From contig JASGGU010000003.1 in the NCBI GenBank assembly GCA_047602645.1, forward strand, positions 1 through 64,000: a stretch of 64,000 nt of DNA, given 5' to 3'. Positions 41,950-51,189 of the stretch are shown piece after piece (the stretch's first letter is position 1; every line of letters starts with the position of its first letter). The stretch is from JAEYFP01 sp047602645 (GTDB taxonomy: Bacteria > Bacillota > Clostridia > Lachnospirales > Lachnospiraceae). A program made the position numbers and the translations under genes. The notes beneath the pieces are model-generated. The model saw nothing but the letters and a program-made list of their open reading frames with translations, was not told the DNA's origin and did not search any database.

Positions 41950-43689
41950 GTGCATATGAAGAACGAAGAAAAGACCAAGAAAAACAAAGGAATAGTCAGG
42001 CTGCTGAGAAACCTGCCGATTAGGGGAAAGCTGATTGTCGGATTTTCGATAGTCTTACTTTTAATGCTGGCATCTACAGTGCTATCTTATGTAAACCTGA
42101 ACAATATGTATTCCCAGGTAGAAAGCTATCAGGAAGATGCTTTGCCGAATACAGTGCGCATTTGGACGCTTCGCCGGTATAATCTTTCTCTTCAGCGGTA
42201 TGCGGCTCTGATTTTCCATACAAATGATGTGGAACAACGTCAGGAGTATATTGACAAACTGGACTCTGAGCAGGTAGGTCTGGATGAGGTGCTTACAGAG
42301 TTCAAACAATATGCAAGCGCCTCTGAGGATGTTTTAGAAAGTTTGGATACCATCCTAGAGACTAATAACGAATGCCAAAAAAGGCTCCTTACTTTAGCAA
42401 AGGAAAACACACCGGAGGCCGATGAGGAAGCAAAGGTGATACTGGTAGAGGAGTATATTCCGAATGCGACACTGGTAGGCAACGTGGTCAATGAGGCCGC
42501 GGAAGCGATTAATAGTCGTATGACTATCTTGAAGGAGTCAGCCTCTGTGACGATGAAAATGTCTGTAATTGTATTATTCAGCTCACTTGCGGCATCAATT
42601 GTGTTTGCGATTATTATTATCGCGCTTGTTACAAGGTCGATTGGTACACCTGTGAAGGAAATCGAATATGTATTCAGCGAGATGTCAAAGGGTAACCTGA
42701 ACAACTCCATTCAATATGAAGGTGAGGATGAACTGGGGCATATGGCAGCCACAATCCGTAAAACCAATCAGATGCTTGTTGAATATATTCAGGATATTTC
42801 AGATAAGCTGACGCTGCTTTCTCAGGGAAATATGGTATTTCAAGTGGATCTGCATTATCTGGGAGATTTTAATGCAATCAAACAGTCGATGGTCAGTACG
42901 ACTGTGGCATTGAATCAGACGCTGGCGCTGATCAAAGCCTCAGCGGATCAGGTTGGAATGGGGGCCGAGCAGATCTCCATGGCTTCCCAAGGGCTGGCAT
43001 CGGGAGCTACTGAGCAGGCATCTACTTTGGAGGGCTTGAATATATCAATCAGCAAGGTGGAGCATGAAGCCCGCCAGAATGCGACGAATGTGCGCAAGAC
43101 GTCGGAATACATTGAACAGGCCAGTGACGGAATTAAGACGGGAAATGAGCATATGCAGAACCTGAATAATGCAATGCGGGATATCAGTATTTCCTCCGAA
43201 AAGATTTCTAATATTACCAAGGTGATTGAGGATATCGCATTCCAAACCAATATTCTGTCCCTCAATGCTGCGATTGAAGCGGCACGCGCAGGCGCAGCAG
43301 GAAAAGGCTTTGCCGTAGTGGCGGATGAAGTACGCAGTCTTGCGGGCAAATCTGCAGAGGCAGCTAAACAGACCTCGGAGTTGATCAGTCATTCCGTGAG
43401 CATGGTTGCCAATGGAGAAAAGCTGGCTACGGAAACAGCCAATATTCTAGAGGACGTTGCGGAAAAGGCCCGTCTGATGGAACACTCCTCCCAAGAAATC
43501 GAGGATTCCTCCTTAAAGCAGGTTTCGGCAATTACAGAAATTACCGAGGGACTTTCGCAGTTGTCCAGCGTTGTGCAGAACAATGCAGCTTCCGCGGAAG
43601 AAAGCTCGGCTTCCAGTGAAGAATTATCAGCACAGGCGCAAATGCTGCGCGGCGAGGTCGGTAAATTTGTATTATACGAGCAGCTGTAA
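41950..43689 (+). CDS. Methyl-accepting chemotaxis protein with four-helix-bundle sensor
   Basis: Chemoreceptor of 579 aa. TM1 about 27-48, extracellular helical bundle about 50-195 (4HB_MCP type, no Cache motifs), TM2 about 198-225, HAMP about 225-280, and a signalling domain with IAFQTNILSLNAAIEAARAG and GKGFAVVADEVRSLAGKS. GTG at 41950 is six bases after AAGGAG (41938-41943); an ATG two codons later is 12 bases away, so GTG is preferred. It stands under a c-di-GMP riboswitch, linking its synthesis to the motile/sessile switch. Confidence 0.95.
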   Translation: MHMKNEEKTKKNKGIVRLLRNLPIRGKLIVGFSIVLLLMLASTVLSYVNLNNMYSQVESYQEDALPNTVRIWTLRRYNLSLQRYAALIFHTNDVEQRQEYIDKLDSEQVGLDEVLTEFKQYASASEDVLESLDTILETNNECQKRLLTLAKENTPEADEEAKVILVEEYIPNATLVGNVVNEAAEAINSRMTILKESASVTMKMSVIVLFSSLAASIVFAIIIIALVTRSIGTPVKEIEYVFSEMSKGNLNNSIQYEGEDELGHMAATIRKTNQMLVEYIQDISDKLTLLSQGNMVFQVDLHYLGDFNAIKQSMVSTTVALNQTLALIKASADQVGMGAEQISMASQGLASGATEQASTLEGLNISISKVEHEARQNATNVRKTSEYIEQASDGIKTGNEHMQNLNNAMRDISISSEKISNITKVIEDIAFQTNILSLNAAIEAARAGAAGKGFAVVADEVRSLAGKSAEAAKQTSELISHSVSMVANGEKLATETANILEDVAEKARLMEHSSQEIEDSSLKQVSAITEITEGLSQLSSVVQNNAASAEESSASSEELSAQAQMLRGEVGKFVLYEQL

Positions 43690-43733
43690 ATCCAATTCAT
43701 TTTTGTAATAGATTATTAATATATTTTTATAAT

Positions 43734-43764
43734 AAAAGAGAAGACTTTCAAAGTCTTCTCTTTT
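43734..43764 (+). terminator. Intrinsic terminator after the chemoreceptor
   Basis: AGAGAAGACT / AGTCTTCTCT stem flanked by AAAA and TTTT, so it can act in both directions, including for the minus-strand tRNA. Confidence 0.75.
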
Positions 43765-43800
43765 ATATTTGCCAGCTATTAACTGATGAAAGATAAGGAG

Positions 43801-43874
43801 TCGATGCGACAAGATTTGAACTTGCGACCTCTGCGTCCCGAACGCAGCGCTCTACCAAGCTGAGCCACGCATCG
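43801..43874 (-). tRNA. tRNA-Pro (CGG)
   Basis: Full cloverleaf on the minus strand: seven perfect acceptor pairs CGATGCG / CGCATCG with discriminator A, D-arm GCTC...GAGC, anticodon arm CTGCG-TTCGGGA-CGCAG (anticodon CGG, reading CCG) and T-arm GCAAG-TTCAAAT-CTTGT. CCA is not encoded. Confidence 0.95.
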
Positions 43875-43884
43875 ATGTATAATC

Positions 43885-43921
43885 AGGACTGCTCTGCGAA
43901 TTGTGATTCGCGAACAGTCCT
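43885..43921. repeat. Two-part hairpin just upstream of tRNA-Pro
   Basis: Outer arms AGGACTG / CAGTCCT and inner arms GCGAAT / ATTCGC form one long stem with small internal loops, 11 bases before the tRNA 5' end (minus strand). No T-run on either side, so not an obvious terminator. Confidence 0.5.
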
Positions 43922-43976
43922 AGTATACCACAAAAAAATAGAATTTCAAACATTATTTTTTAAAAAATAAAAAAAA

Positions 43977-44366
43977 TTATACGGTAATTTCAATTCTGTT
44001 GCCATCCGGATCCCCGATACAGCTTTCAAAATAGCCGTCGCCCGTTATGCGCGGAGCACTGTAAAGCGGATAGCCGTCAGCTGTAATTCGTTCAGTCAAT
44101 GCAAGGACTGCTTCTTTTGAACCCACAGAAAATGCAAGGTGAGCGATCCCGTTTTCCCGCTCTGTAAGCGTGTGTTCTGTGAGCTCGGTATGTGTCATCA
44201 ATTCAAGCCGGGCACCTCCCTCTTCATCGTCAAAAGTAATAAAGTAGGTGGAAAGGCCTGTTTTATTGCTATATTTTTTGTTGGATGTCCCTCTGAAATA
44301 AGTAGTGTAGAAATTTTTCAGGCGCTCCAAATCAAATGTATAGATAGCCGCATGTGTAAGTTTCAT
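43977..44366 (-). CDS. VOC-family (glyoxalase-like) protein
   Basis: A 129-aa vicinal-oxygen-chelate protein: MKLTHAAIYTFDLERLKNFYTTYF, EGGARLELMTH, GIAHLAFSVGSKEAVLAL and the C-terminal CIGDPDGNRIEI, with His5 and Glu residues as likely metal ligands. Start ATG 44366 is eight bases after AAAGGAG and overlaps the TGA of the xanthine-dehydrogenase-like gene by four bases, so it is the last gene of the molybdenum hydroxylase operon. Its reaction is unknown; the longer frame extending into the neighbour is rejected. Confidence 0.85.
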   Translation of the reverse strand: MKLTHAAIYTFDLERLKNFYTTYFRGTSNKKYSNKTGLSTYFITFDDEEGGARLELMTHTELTEHTLTERENGIAHLAFSVGSKEAVLALTERITADGYPLYSAPRITGDGYFESCIGDPDGNRIEITV

Positions 44367-46942
44367 AGGGAAGACTCCTTTCGCTTGCGATATGGAGTAT
44401 CCTCCAGGGGCAGACTCTGACGGAATTTTCCATCCAGACGGTAATAGGCATGAGCGCAGGCCGGAGCAGTAGGAATCATACACAGTTCACCGCAGCCTTT
44501 CGCACCCAGAGAGTAAGGCAGTTTATCGGCTTCCTCAGGCTGGCAGAGAATAACCTCCAGTTCAGGCGCCTCGGTAGCGCGCATAAAACCGATCGTACCA
44601 AATCTGCTCTTGGGGTAGCCGTCCACGCATTCGAATTTTTCCGTCACACCGTAGCCGATCCCCATAACCATACCGCCTTCAATTTGTCCCTCTACCGATT
44701 CAATATTAACCGGGGTTCCTACATCAAATGCGGAAACTGCCTTGGCAATGCGCCCCTCCTCATTCAGTATAATCACCTGTGCGCCATAGGAATAAGAAAT
44801 ATGGCTGACCGGGTTTTCCTTGATTGCACCGAGCGGATCGGTAACGGCGGAGTATTCGCCAAAAAAATCTCTGCCTTCTAAATCCGCCAGAGTCTTATCG
44901 CCGTCCAGCGCGTATTTTAACTTTTCCCCTGCACGCCGGGCTGCCTCTCCGGTCATGACTGTCTGCCGAGAGGCTGTAGAGGTACCTGCATCCGGCGTAC
45001 GCAGGGTATCCGCCGTCTCAAAAATAAATAATTCGGGATTTAAATCTGTTACATGGCAGATTTCCGTCAGGGTCATCTGACCGATTCCCTGTCCCATACA
45101 GGAGGCCGAAGTACGGATATGAATCTTTCCCTGCTCCACAGACAACAACACCCTGCCGATATCCTTCTTACCCATGCCGGTTCCGGAATTTTTGAAACCG
45201 CAGGCAATTCCCGTATACGGATTTTGATAATAGACATCCTTTACCGCATCCAGGCAGGCTGCCATGTTGGTGTTTAAATCAGCGGTTTGCCCGTTTGGCA
45301 GCACATCACCGGGCTTGATGACATTCCGTCGTCTAAATTCCCAGGGATCGATGCCTGCCATTTCTGCCAGGAGATTGATATTCATTTCTGTGGCAAAGCA
45401 GCTCTGGGTTACGCCAAAACCCCGGAATGCTCCGGAGACTACATTATTGGTATAAACCGACATACCGAAAATATCAATATTTTGATAATTGTAAGGCCCC
45501 GCTGCATGAGTACAGGCACGATGCAGGACAGGTCCGCCCAAAGATGCATAGGCTCCGGTATCCGCAATAATAATCCCCTTCATGCCGGTGAGAATACCGT
45601 TTTCGTCGCAGGCGGTGGTGAACTCCATTTCCATAGGATGACGCTTCACATGATAGTTGAGAGATTCCTGCCGGGTATATTTGACCTTGACAGGTTTTTT
45701 AATCACCCAGGCCATCAGAGCGGCATACTGCTGAACAGACATATCCTCCTTGCCTCCAAAGCCGCCCCCGACCAGCGTCGCACGGCAATGTACCTTTTCT
45801 TTCGGAATCTGAAGCATTTGAGCGCATTCCCGCTGTACATCATAGACAGACTGACAGGAAGTGTAAATCAGCAGGCCGTCGTCGCCTTCCGGCATGGCTA
45901 CGCAGCATTCCGGCTCCATAAAGCCGTGCTCCTGCCAGGAGGTTTTGTATTTTCGGGTAACGGTATATTTAGAGTTTTTGATTGCTTCGTCTGCGTTGCC
46001 CCGTACAAGATTGGCACGGCTCATGATATTGCCGTCCTCATGGATCAGAGGCGCGTCTCCCCGCAGTGCATCAAACGGACTGGTGACGGGTTTTAATTCG
46101 GTGTAATCCACCTTGACGAGTGAGCAGATTTCCTCCAGCTTTTCCGGTTTATCGGTCGCCACGACTGCCAAAACGTTGCCGACGTATCGGGTAATGTCGC
46201 CCTCTCCCATCATAACGTCCCAATCCTGCTTGATATGTCCGATTTTGTTAAACGGAACATCCTGCTTTACCAAAATCTCTACGCAATCCGGATGCCTGAG
46301 AGCTTCGGTAACATCAATCCGGTCAATGCGGGCGCGGGGATATTTTGCATAGACAGGTTTGGCATACAGCATTCCTGCCGCTGTAATATCATCTGCAAAA
46401 AGTCCTGATCCGTTAACTTTTTCAGCGGCATCAATCCGCTTGGCATGTTCGTTCATGTGCAAAACGGCAGGAGCGTGAGGAAGCTCTTTTTTCTCGCGGA
46501 AGAATTCTGCCGCCAATAGAATTGCATCCTCAATTTTTTTGTATCCGGTGCAGCGGCAGAGGTTTCCCCTGATTGCCAGCTTCACATCCGCTCGGGTCGG
46601 ATTTAGATTGGTATCCAGCAGACTTTTGGCTGAGATAATCATACCCGGAATGCAAAATCCGCATTGAACTGCTCCGGCAGCGGCAAAGCAGTGCTCATAA
46701 ACCTTCATTTCCTGCGGTGCAATACCCTCCACTGTCAACACTTTTTTCCCCTGCAGCTTGCTGAGAGACACGGTACAGGCTTTTATTTTCAGCCCGTCTA
46801 CCAAAATCGTGCAGGTACCGCACGCACCTTCGCTGCAACCGTCCTTGGCAGCGGTCAGATGCAGGTCGTCACGCAGAAAACGAAGGAGCTTTTTATCGTG
46901 AGCAGACTCGTATTCTTTGCCGTTAATCCAAATGGTATACAT
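44363..46942 (-). CDS. Fused FeS/molybdenum hydroxylase (Se-dependent xanthine dehydrogenase type)
   Basis: An 859-aa fusion of a two-cluster 2Fe-2S module (residues 1-160; CSEGACGTCTILVDG, VQCGFCIPGM, GNLCRCTGY) and a molybdopterin-binding subunit (about 165-859; GGGFGGKEDMSVQQYAALMAW is partly canonical, QGIGQMTLTEI, and active-site Glu in GAKGCGELCMIP). It lacks an FAD domain. This layout matches the family described as selenium-dependent xanthine dehydrogenase, in which selenium is a labile cofactor rather than selenocysteine; accordingly no in-frame TGA occurs. It lies downstream of a complete XdhABC set in the same operon and could borrow the FAD subunit there. Substrate (purine or other heterocycle) is not certain. 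Confidence 0.88.
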   Translation of the reverse strand: MYTIWINGKEYESAHDKKLLRFLRDDLHLTAAKDGCSEGACGTCTILVDGLKIKACTVSLSKLQGKKVLTVEGIAPQEMKVYEHCFAAAGAVQCGFCIPGMIISAKSLLDTNLNPTRADVKLAIRGNLCRCTGYKKIEDAILLAAEFFREKKELPHAPAVLHMNEHAKRIDAAEKVNGSGLFADDITAAGMLYAKPVYAKYPRARIDRIDVTEALRHPDCVEILVKQDVPFNKIGHIKQDWDVMMGEGDITRYVGNVLAVVATDKPEKLEEICSLVKVDYTELKPVTSPFDALRGDAPLIHEDGNIMSRANLVRGNADEAIKNSKYTVTRKYKTSWQEHGFMEPECCVAMPEGDDGLLIYTSCQSVYDVQRECAQMLQIPKEKVHCRATLVGGGFGGKEDMSVQQYAALMAWVIKKPVKVKYTRQESLNYHVKRHPMEMEFTTACDENGILTGMKGIIIADTGAYASLGGPVLHRACTHAAGPYNYQNIDIFGMSVYTNNVVSGAFRGFGVTQSCFATEMNINLLAEMAGIDPWEFRRRNVIKPGDVLPNGQTADLNTNMAACLDAVKDVYYQNPYTGIACGFKNSGTGMGKKDIGRVLLSVEQGKIHIRTSASCMGQGIGQMTLTEICHVTDLNPELFIFETADTLRTPDAGTSTASRQTVMTGEAARRAGEKLKYALDGDKTLADLEGRDFFGEYSAVTDPLGAIKENPVSHISYSYGAQVIILNEEGRIAKAVSAFDVGTPVNIESVEGQIEGGMVMGIGYGVTEKFECVDGYPKSRFGTIGFMRATEAPELEVILCQPEEADKLPYSLGAKGCGELCMIPTAPACAHAYYRLDGKFRQSLPLEDTPYRKRKESSL

Positions 46943-47000
46943 AAGATACTTCCTTTCAGAAAATTCAGTCGATTTTTTGCTTTGTACGGGTTTGAATCAG

Positions 47001-47819
47001 TTAAATGCCGAACCGGGTCAGAAAATCGTTTAACAGGTTCATACAGACGGTTTTGCGGTATTCAGCCGATACACGGCCGCGTGTCAGAACCATTCGGTCT
47101 GCATATGATTTCAGGTATTGTTCTTTCAAGATTTTAGCCTCTTTCATAGATTTACCCAGCATCATGCCTTCCAGATCCTTAAAGCGCAAAACCGTATCTG
47201 CCACTGCCCCAAAGGCTGCCACCAGATTGGTGATTTCGTCATTTTGCATAGAAAACACCCCGGCAAAGGATATACGGGAAATTGCCAATGCGTTGCGACC
47301 GCCCACCTTCTGATAGTAATACTGCTCCAGACCGGTTTTTGGAAGGAGAATTTCCGCAATTAATTCATCATTTTTCAGATCCAGCTTTTTGCGGCCCAGA
47401 TAAAATTGATCTACATCTAAGATGCGTTCGCCCTGCAGTGATACCAAACGCAGTTTCGCATCCGCGGCAAACTCGATCAGCACGGAATCAGCCTTAGGGG
47501 AGCCGTTTCCGAGATTGCCGCCAAATGTGCCGGCATTGCGGATGGCAGGTGCGGCAATGAGTGCGACGGCGTCTTTCATCAGCTGCGGAATCCGATCATC
47601 CTCCAATGCCTGGGTAAAAGTGACACCGGCTCCGATACGAATATAATCCGCATCCACGGAAATCTGCTTTAATTCGGAAATCTTATTCAAAAAAAGATAG
47701 ACGGCGCCCGGGCGATTTTCCACCATCAGATCTGTGCCGCCTGAATAGGGGATAACCTCCTGATCGGCACGAATGCGCAAAGCCTCTTTCAGAGAGGCCG
47801 CTGTGTATCCATTTACCAT
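47001..47819 (-). CDS. xdhB: Xanthine dehydrogenase FAD-binding subunit
   Basis: Electron-transfer flavin subunit of 272 aa. The FAD signature VIPYSGGTDLMV lies near the N-terminus, followed by RIGAGVTFTQAL, APAIRNAGTFGGNLGNGSPKAD and the C-terminal CO-dehydrogenase-flavoprotein domain (AFGAVADTVLRFKDLEG). It overlaps the FeS subunit gene by seven bases. Both Mo hydroxylases in this operon could pass electrons to it. Confidence 0.92.
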   Translation of the reverse strand: MVNGYTAASLKEALRIRADQEVIPYSGGTDLMVENRPGAVYLFLNKISELKQISVDADYIRIGAGVTFTQALEDDRIPQLMKDAVALIAAPAIRNAGTFGGNLGNGSPKADSVLIEFAADAKLRLVSLQGERILDVDQFYLGRKKLDLKNDELIAEILLPKTGLEQYYYQKVGGRNALAISRISFAGVFSMQNDEITNLVAAFGAVADTVLRFKDLEGMMLGKSMKEAKILKEQYLKSYADRMVLTRGRVSAEYRKTVCMNLLNDFLTRFGI

Positions 47820-48286
47820 AGTCCGTTTCCCTCCTCTGCGGCACTTGACACTGCATTGATAATGGCGTTATATCCTGTGCAGCGGCAGAGATTTCCGGAA
47901 AGCCCCTCTCTGATCTCTGCCTCCGTGGGATGAGCATTTTTCGCCAGAAGTGCTTCTGCAGCCAGCACCATACCGGGAATGCAGAAACCGCACTGAACGG
48001 CAGATACCTCCGCAAACGCCTGATCTAATACCGCGTAACGTTCGGTTTCACGAAAGCCCTCCATTGTAACGATAGAGGAGCCCTCTGCGGCACCGACAGC
48101 TACACAGCAGGAGTTGACCAGAATTCCGTCCATCAGGACGGAGCAAGCGCCGCATTCCCCCTCTTTACAGCCGCATTTGACACTGGTTGTGCGGTAATAG
48201 TCTCTTAAAACGTCCAATAGACGATCGGAGGCGCTGCCCTCGTAGAATACCTCCCGGTCGTTTAGAATGAATCGAATCTCATTCAT
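47813..48286 (-). CDS. xdhC: Xanthine dehydrogenase 2Fe-2S subunit
   Basis: A 157-aa protein with both 2Fe-2S clusters: the plant-ferredoxin-type CGCKEGECGACSVLMDG and the helical-domain cluster VQCGFCIPGMVL plus GNLCRCTGYN. It bridges the molybdenum and FAD subunits. It overlaps the genes on both sides by a few bases (4 with xdhA, 7 with xdhB), so the three are translated together. It is homologous to the N-terminus of the fused enzyme downstream. Confidence 0.93.
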   Translation of the reverse strand: MNEIRFILNDREVFYEGSASDRLLDVLRDYYRTTSVKCGCKEGECGACSVLMDGILVNSCCVAVGAAEGSSIVTMEGFRETERYAVLDQAFAEVSAVQCGFCIPGMVLAAEALLAKNAHPTEAEIREGLSGNLCRCTGYNAIINAVSSAAEEGNGLW

Positions 48287-50415
48287 CTCTGCTCAGCCTC
48301 CTTCATAATTACTTTTAAAGTATCTTCCGCGGTGAAAGGAGCGTGATTCAGCTTTGTTTGGTATCCCAGTGCCTGCTCGACCGCTTCTACATATGCACCG
48401 GGAGCACCTACCAGCGGCAGTTCGCCCGCTCCCTTGGCTCCATACGGACCATCCGGGTATTTTTCCACATGCAGCATACATTTTAAATTTGGTACATCCT
48501 TCGTGGTAGGAATCAGATAGTCCGAGAAGGAGTTATTGCGGATACGGCCCTTGCTGTCGTAATCCATCTGCTCGATGGAAGCATAGCCGATGCCCTGCAA
48601 ATAACCGCCCTCCATCTGGCCGATTACAATATTATAATCAATGGGTGTTCCGACATCAAAGGAGCCATAGGCACCCAGAACACTGGAAATGCCGGTATGG
48701 GTATCGATTTCCACCTCAATTGCACCGACACCCCAGGAATAAGTCGGATAGGCATCGCCTTTGAATTTGTCCAGATAAAATGGGATCATGAAATCCGGCT
48801 CTTTAAAGTGCTCCTCCACTACCTGATCTTCTCCGCTCTTCCATTGCCCGCGCAGGTTAATGGCGGCACGCCGCAGCAACTCGCCGACAATCATCAGGGA
48901 GCGGGAAGCAACCGTGGGACCCGAATCGGGAACACGGGCGGTATCCGGATGATTATAATATACCTTTTCCAAGGGAAGATTCAGCTCATGAGCAACGATT
49001 TTTGGGAAGGTAGTCCGCAGTCCCTGTCCGATTTCGGCATTGGATGCCAAAATTTCCACGGTATCATCCGGATATTTGTGCAGCTTGCAGACCGCTTTGA
49101 TATGATCCCGTTCGCCGGAACCGGTGAAGCCCGCTCCGTGAAACCATAAAGACATGCCGATGCCCTTGCGATAACGGCCTGTCTGAGGCTTTTGATACTC
49201 CAGATGTTTTCTGCGAAAATCGGAAATCCGATCTACTTCTTCGATCATATCGGGAAGCGGAACCGGAAAATGATAGTTGCCGGAAGTGGAAGTGGAATCG
49301 CCCTGCCGGACCAAATTGTTTTCTTTGAACTTCAGAGAATCAATTCCTAAATCCCGGGCAATATGATCCATCATCATTTCTACGGCAAAGAAGGTCTGCG
49401 GGGCACCAAATCCCCGGTAGGCACCCGTGGGGGCGGTATTTGTCTTTAGCGCCCGTCCGCGGACATGCAGATTTTCAACACGATAGACACCGCTCGCACA
49501 GATAATACCCCTCTGCAAAACAACTGCAGACAATGTGGTATACGCACCGGAATTATAATTTACATCAATGTCCATTGCCGTGACCCTGCCGTCTTTTACG
49601 GCGACCTTGTAGGTACAGAGAGAGGGGTGCCGTTTGGAAGTGAATTCCAGATCTTCCCGCCGTCCGAAAATGCAGCGGACAGGAGCGTTTACTTTCTTTG
49701 CCGCCACAGCCACCTGACAGCCCAATATGGAAGGAAAGTCTTCTTTGCCGCCAAAACCTCCGCCGGTTACGTCCTGAAAGATATGAACCTCATCAGGTCT
49801 GCAGCCCAGCGCACGAATCACGGCACCGTGAACATAATAGGCACATTGTATGGAGCCATGCACATACATACGTCCGTCCTTCTCGGGCTCCGCCATCATG
49901 CCCTGAGGCTCCAGATACGTTTGATCCTGATATCCGGTTGTAAACTCCTCTTCATAAATTTTGTCAGCCTCTGTAAATGCCTTGTTCAAATCCCCTTTTT
50001 CATATTCATAGTTAAAAAATACGGTGTCGGCTATGCGTATGTCCAGTACAGGCTCCAATTCTTCGTAAGTAACTTTAATCTGTGAGAGAATCCGATCCAC
50101 GAGCTTTTCATCCGGTCCAACGACCATTCCGATAGGATCTCCGATGTATTCCACGGTATCCGCGGCAAAAATGGGAGTATCGTCCAAAACAATATTTACC
50201 TTATTATCTCCGGGGACATCAGTTTTATCAACATAATAATAGCCTTCCGGCATTGCAGGAAGCTCGACTCCCAGCAGTCTGGCTCTGGCCAGTTTGGAGC
50301 GCAGCAGCTTACCGGTCAGAATACCGTCGTTCGGATAATCTCCGACATAAACGGAACGGCCGGACATTTTCGGTGCATGATCTTTTTTTACCACCGACTG
50401 ACTAATTTTTTCCAT
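48283..50415 (-). CDS. xdhA: Xanthine dehydrogenase molybdenum-binding subunit
   Basis: Catalytic subunit of 710 aa, binding molybdopterin-cytosine-dinucleotide. Signatures: VYVGDYPNDGILTGKLLRS, QDVTGGGFGGKEDFPSILGCQVA (partly), RGFGAPQTFFAVEMMMD, EIGQGLRTTFPKI and the active-site Glu in GAKGAGELPLVGAPGAYVEA. It begins 22 bases after the MocA-like gene and overlaps xdhC by four bases. Likely substrate hypoxanthine/xanthine, by family. Confidence 0.93.
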   Translation of the reverse strand: MEKISQSVVKKDHAPKMSGRSVYVGDYPNDGILTGKLLRSKLARARLLGVELPAMPEGYYYVDKTDVPGDNKVNIVLDDTPIFAADTVEYIGDPIGMVVGPDEKLVDRILSQIKVTYEELEPVLDIRIADTVFFNYEYEKGDLNKAFTEADKIYEEEFTTGYQDQTYLEPQGMMAEPEKDGRMYVHGSIQCAYYVHGAVIRALGCRPDEVHIFQDVTGGGFGGKEDFPSILGCQVAVAAKKVNAPVRCIFGRREDLEFTSKRHPSLCTYKVAVKDGRVTAMDIDVNYNSGAYTTLSAVVLQRGIICASGVYRVENLHVRGRALKTNTAPTGAYRGFGAPQTFFAVEMMMDHIARDLGIDSLKFKENNLVRQGDSTSTSGNYHFPVPLPDMIEEVDRISDFRRKHLEYQKPQTGRYRKGIGMSLWFHGAGFTGSGERDHIKAVCKLHKYPDDTVEILASNAEIGQGLRTTFPKIVAHELNLPLEKVYYNHPDTARVPDSGPTVASRSLMIVGELLRRAAINLRGQWKSGEDQVVEEHFKEPDFMIPFYLDKFKGDAYPTYSWGVGAIEVEIDTHTGISSVLGAYGSFDVGTPIDYNIVIGQMEGGYLQGIGYASIEQMDYDSKGRIRNNSFSDYLIPTTKDVPNLKCMLHVEKYPDGPYGAKGAGELPLVGAPGAYVEAVEQALGYQTKLNHAPFTAEDTLKVIMKEAEQR

Positions 50416-50437
50416 AGCTCAATCATAACCTCCTAAT

Positions 50438-51061
50438 TTATTTTTCAAATTCATAAGTTTGTTTGCACAATCGGTAATCCTTTTGCGTGTCCAGATCCAC
50501 CCAAACACCCTCGTCATCCACCGGAACAGTAGTAATCAGGTTTTCGTATTGTCCCCATAACTGGCGCAGTCCTCCGTTTCCCCGAAAAGCGATGATATCA
50601 GGAATTAAACAAGCATCCACCAGAGGCGGATGCTTTCGATATCCGCGCAGTGTCGGAAATATCAATTTGGGTGGGTCGGGATGTCTTGCATCCAGCAGCT
50701 TTTGGAAAGTGGTCCGGCGGACTGCGGGCATATCACCCGGCAGCAAAAAGAAAGCATCACAGGGAGGCATGAAAGTACAACCGAGCTGGATGGAATGCAG
50801 CATATCTGTCTCTGCAAAATCGGGATTGCGAATGAGGATAACCCGATTTCCATAACGGCGCCGCAAAACAGTCTCCACTTCTGTACAGCGATATCCTGTT
50901 ACAACCACTGCTGCTTGGGCACCGCCGTCCAGAACACTGCCGACAGTATTTTCAATAATCGTTTTTCCCAAAAGCGGCATTAAGGGCTTAAAATCTCCCA
51001 TACGGGAGGAAATTCCCGCCGCAAGGATCAGACCGCAAACAGATTGTTGGTTAGAGTACAA
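50438..51061 (-). CDS. MocA-like molybdenum cofactor cytidylyltransferase
   Basis: A 207-aa nucleotidyltransferase with an intact catalytic loop LILAAGISSRMGDFKPLMPLLGK, the metal-binding FLLPGDMPAV and a C-terminal VDLDTQKDY. MocA converts molybdopterin to its cytosine dinucleotide, the cofactor form used by xanthine-dehydrogenase-type enzymes. It is the first gene of the operon and directly precedes xdhA. TTG start at 51061 is chosen because GAGGAGG lies seven bases ahead; the longer ATG frame has no ribosome site. Confidence 0.88.
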   Translation of the reverse strand: MYSNQQSVCGLILAAGISSRMGDFKPLMPLLGKTIIENTVGSVLDGGAQAAVVVTGYRCTEVETVLRRRYGNRVILIRNPDFAETDMLHSIQLGCTFMPPCDAFFLLPGDMPAVRRTTFQKLLDARHPDPPKLIFPTLRGYRKHPPLVDACLIPDIIAFRGNGGLRQLWGQYENLITTVPVDDEGVWVDLDTQKDYRLCKQTYEFEK

Positions 51062-51124
51062 AGAGTCGCCTCCTCTCCATCCGAAAGCAATTTCCCGAAT
51101 CTTTATTGAGAATATATTATCTCT

Positions 51125-51153
51125 ATTATGCAATAAGCGGCTTGTGCCTGCAA
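51125..51153 (-). promoter_or_regulatory. Predicted promoter of the molybdenum hydroxylase operon
   Basis: Reading the minus strand: TTGCAG (51153-51148), 17-base spacer, CATAAT (51130-51125). A 16-base palindrome TTCTTTCCAAAAAGAA at 51155-51170 abuts the -35 box. Confidence 0.55.
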
Positions 51154-51154
51154 C

Positions 51155-51170
51155 TTCTTTCCAAAAAGAA
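51155..51170. promoter_or_regulatory. Palindrome upstream of the molybdenum hydroxylase promoter
   Basis: TTCTTT / AAAGAA around CCAA, one base upstream of the predicted -35 box. Candidate activator site; sequence differs from the palindromes at 52216-52243. Confidence 0.35.
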
Positions 51171-51189
51171 CTTGAAAAATTAAAACTAA

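Noticed and set aside
44363..46942. Selenocysteine in the selenium-dependent-type hydroxylase
   Set aside because: The frame has no internal TGA; selenium in this family is a labile cofactor, not an encoded residue.
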